Origin: Clavulina sp. PMI_390
Lineage: Eukaryota; Basidiomycota; Agaricomycetes; Cantharellales; Hydnaceae
DNA: 11,201 nucleotides
NCBI GenBank assembly: GCA_015039315.1
Contig: WIDE01000262.1
Coordinates: forward strand, 1-11,201
Reading direction: 5' to 3'
Part shown: positions 8,651 to 11,201 of the stretch, piece by piece
How positions within the stretch are numbered: position 1 is the stretch's first letter
How the letters are laid out: each line of letters opens with the position of its first letter
Notes under the pieces: model-generated
What the model was told of the DNA's origin: nothing
Seen by the model: the letters and a program-made list of their open reading frames with translations, nothing else
The model's database searches: none
Position numbers and translations under genes: made by a program

Positions 8651-9265
8651 ATGCCAAATCTTCCTTTCAGGTTGCGATCATTTTACATCGCCCACTGCGA
8701 TGGCTCACATGGCTCGATGCCCTCGCAGGGTCGAAGGATAGCAAGTATCGTAAGGATGCCCCTTACTTCTCCGCAGCCGTCGCACAACTCGATCTCCTCT
8801 GTTCCTTGTAGTGTACTACCAAATCTTCCAACATGGCTTTGCACTTGCCGTGCGTGAGCAGGCGGACGAAAAGCCCGACTCAAACGCGACAGTCGGATCG
8901 GTGTTGCGCCTCAATATTGCGCCACCGAAGACTATCGCGGATGGAAGTGGTGTATTGCGCACCTCGAAGGATGTGAGGCACCTGGCTTAGTGAAAACCTG
9001 CAAGCCAGACGACAGCACGAATCTTCCCCCAGCCTCCCCTATCGGCAAGACTCTTGGTCGATCTACCAGCGAACCTGTGCAACTGATTGTCCGTGACTAC
9101 GCGGTTCAGAAAGGAGTGTTTATCTCCATTAAGGCTCGGAAAGGTTTTTGGCCGCTATTTTTTGCTGGACTCGACTGGCTCTTCAAGGCTGTGGGAGCAT
9201 TGTCTAGCTTCGGTGCACACGTTATTCTACTGCCCATCATGTGTGCCATCTCTGTTCTCAGATGA
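8651..9265 (+). pseudogene. Array copy 2: frameshifted paralogue
   Basis: The layout matches copies 1 and 3: a first micro-exon (8651-8670), a second (8729-8749, donor gtaagg) and a main exon from 8812, where the reading is LYYQIFQHG. The core continues VGSVLRLNIAPPKT, closely matching copy 3. After the codons for KTIADGS (about 8951) the frame is lost. CIAHLEGCEAPGL continues in another frame, one base short relative to copy 3. The original frame stops at TAG 8986-8988. The shifted frame runs on through PVQLIVRDYAVQKG, the end of the shared core, to a TGA at 9263-9265. The first micro-exon is 20 nt, while the other copies have 16 or 19, so joining it to the second also breaks the frame and gives an early TAG. 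Two independent breaks argue for a decaying gene rather than a sequencing error. The tail carries a hydrophobic stretch (GAHVILLPIMCAISVL). Confidence 0.65.
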
Positions 9266-10551
9266 GAATGCCTGAGGATTATCCTTTGAGACTTGCCAGA
9301 GGCTTACAATAATCTCTAATACCCCGTGCCTTGAGATAGCAAATCTGCCATCTCTAATGCGCTCACACACAATTTCATTTGACCTCGTTACAGTAGCAAC
9401 ACTCTCGTGTTTTTGGGTAGAACCACCCTTGGTCTTGGACGCAGCTTGATTGTTATACATGCACTCTATATGCATCCGCTCGCTGTAGTATCTGGGATAA
9501 TGTACCAAACGCATCCCCCGATATTCTCGCGAGCTTGGAAAACTAGAGCAGAATCGCATAACGGCAGATCGATTCCGTGGGGTCAATAATGCGCCAAAAT
9601 GAATCAACTTGCAGAGAACAGCTCACAGCCTCTGTAAGTGCATGGGGTCTGTTATGACTAATAGGATATTTCACGCGTTAGATCTGGCGATACGATCAAG
9701 GGTCATGTCGAGGGATGCGATGCTGATTGATGACCTAATGTCAATAGAGCAGAAAGAGATTTGGTCATGCATTGGGCGCTTCAAGGCCGAGAGATATGCG
9801 AGTAAAAAAAAATATGCCTGAAAGTGCCTGAGCGCGCGCTATGGATAAACTTTACCATATGAGCCTAATCAATCGATTCTGCTTTTATAGCCGCCTTGAA
9901 GAACAACATAGTGGGGCAACAGCATCTCGAGCGAAGCCGTTTGCTTGCGTAGTCAGACGGAGGTTGTGCCAGGTGCTTCGGAGTTTGAGGAGCCTTGTGT
10001 GAGTCAATTGGGGCGAGATGCTGTGCTGCCAAGAGTATCACGCCAAGAATTGTCAGCTATAGAGCTGGGTTGAGCTCAAATCGTTGCAGTGCTCGATACA
10101 GTACTTGATACACATACTTTTAACACACCACCATATCCTGGACAAAAAAGATCCAGTCAGTGAGGTGATATTGACATGTTTGCATCGCACCACCGGCAAG
10201 CAATGATAGATTCAACTAGGACTGACCGAGCGCTGAAGATACCACTATTTCTTGGATCGGTATTCAGTTTAACCGCTCGAAAACGCGTTGCTGTGCCACA
10301 CAGGCGATCCGGCTCCGTGACTGTGATTTCTCGGACACTTTTGACCAATTGCCAATCACGAGCTCGGTGTATTTGCAACTATTGTGATGCGATGAGGTCA
10401 CGGAGTGAGAAGACAGCCCGGCGTCTGTTCCTGCTTTGCAATAAAGCACCGACGACTCCGTATTTGATATGAAGCTCAATGTATATGATGTCGAGGCCGA
10501 TTCCCTCCTGCTTTCTTACCCGCCCCGATTTCTCGTAATAGCCTGTGCGAC
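9266..10551. other. Long spacer between array copies 2 and 3, no recognised gene
   Basis: About 1.29 kb. I searched both strands for the array's core pattern (an NIAPPxTxxSLxxCIxxxEG-like string) and found none. Open frames at 9227-9607 (minus), 9609-9821 (plus) and 10157-10479 (both strands) show no domain or convincing splice structure. A run of eight or more A residues lies near 9804. The right end contains the promoter of copy 3. Confidence 0.45.
10492..10497 (+). promoter_or_regulatory. TATA-like element upstream of array copy 3
   Basis: The sequence tatatg lies 60 nt before the ATG at 10552 and is followed by a CT-rich stretch (cctcctgctttcttacccg). Its spacing is close to that of the TATA box of copy 2. 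The match to a TATA box is partial. Confidence 0.35.
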
Positions 10552-11147
10552 ATGTCCTGGTTCCCTTGTAAGCTGCAGCCCTTCTCCATTGCTCAGTGTG
10601 ATTGATCGTATGACTTTGATTGCAGGGAAAAGTCGTCGTAGTGAGCATGGTGAGTGTGTGCCAGAAGCAATTTACATCGTTGCAACTGGGCGATATTCAT
10701 TTCTTCTCAGTTTACTACCAGCTATTCCAACGTGGATCGGCACTCCCTACGCGCCAGGCAGCTCAGCAGGCGCCCAGCTCAAAATCGACCATTGGGTCAG
10801 TAGCGCGACTTAATATCGCACCTCCCCAGACGGTTGGTAGCCTTCAGCAATGCATTGCGCACCTTGAAGGGTTCGAAGCGTCTGACGTGGCGGGTGTCTA
10901 TGAGATGAACAGTCTCCAGAGCCTTCCATCGAGCTCCCTCCTCGCACCGTCAAAGGGAAAGGCTCTCGGGAAATCTGCCAAAGACCCTATTTCCCTCATA
11001 TTCCACGATCAGGCCGCTCGAAAAGCGGGTATTGTGGCATCTCGACCCATCCAGGTAGCACTCTCATCTACGGTCAGGTCCACTGCAAGGCAAAGGCGCA
11101 GCGCCTATGTTATGGACGGAACACTCATTGAACAACCGATTTATTAA
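10552..11147 (+). CDS. Array copy 3: uncharacterised paralogue, three exons, intact
   Basis: Function unknown. Exons are 10552-10567 (16 nt), 10626-10649 (24 nt) and 10711-11147. Introns of 58 and 61 nt have donors gtaagc and gtgagt, with acceptors gcag and ctcag. Both introns are phase 1, as in copy 1. The product is 158 residues and begins MSWFPWKSRRSEHVYYQLF. The core is STIGSVARLNIAPPQTVGS then LQQCIAHLEGFEAS, and it ends AKDPISLIFHDQAARKAG at about 120. The C-tail of about 38 residues is basic (STVRSTARQRRSAY) and unlike those of the other copies. No signal peptide or membrane segment is visible. A gtagca after RPIQ (from 11055) could be a donor for a further intron, which would change the tail. 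Confidence 0.7.
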
Positions 11148-11201
11148 AGCTCAAAGGTGTGTCTGATGCCATAGCTTGATCGTTACCCAAGCCACACTTG
11201 C

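Noticed and set aside
9609..9821. Plus-strand open frame of 70 codons
   Set aside because: It shows no similarity to the array core, no splice structure and no recognisable domain.
10157..10648. Overlapping open frames on both strands upstream of copy 3
   Set aside because: They overlap one another and the promoter and first exons of copy 3, and carry no recognisable features.

Overview
This is a eukaryotic window, almost certainly from a basidiomycete fungus and probably from Agaricomycotina. The evidence is short introns (46-108 nt where I can define them) with GTRNGY-type donors and CAG/TAG acceptors, very small exons, and protein families I associate with mushroom-forming fungi. There are no prokaryotic operon features, no tRNA or rRNA genes and no CRISPR array. 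All gene models were built by hand from splice signals and reading-frame continuity; no transcript data were available.

Layout, left to right. (1) 1-338 is the left edge and the promoter side of the first gene. (2) 339-1021 (+) is a six-exon NTF2-fold gene, best read as the small mRNA-export subunit Nxt1/p15. (3) 1580-2184 (+) is a tentative four-exon small gene of unknown function. (4) 3751-2155 (-) is a five-exon fungal alpha/beta-hydrolase-fold protein that lacks a visible catalytic serine elbow. (5) 4606-4457 (-) is an isolated coding-like fragment that resembles part of a fungal multi-pass membrane protein family. (6) 6797-4962 (-) is a two-exon Bsd2/Ndfip-type adaptor with a PPxY motif and three membrane segments. 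(7) 7438-11147 (+) is a tandem array of three diverged paralogues of an uncharacterised family. Copies 1 and 3 look intact, and copy 2 is frameshifted.

The Nxt1-like gene, the hydrolase-like gene and the Bsd2-like gene are ordinary chromosomal genes with no evident functional link. The most interesting part is the right-hand array. Each intact copy starts with two micro-exons (16-19 and 24-27 nt), joined by phase-1 introns, to a main exon that begins with an xYYQ[IL]F motif. A conserved region of about 100 residues follows, and then the tails diverge completely. One copy is decaying. This birth-and-death pattern, with variable C-termini, fits a fast-evolving lineage-specific gene family whose function I cannot name.
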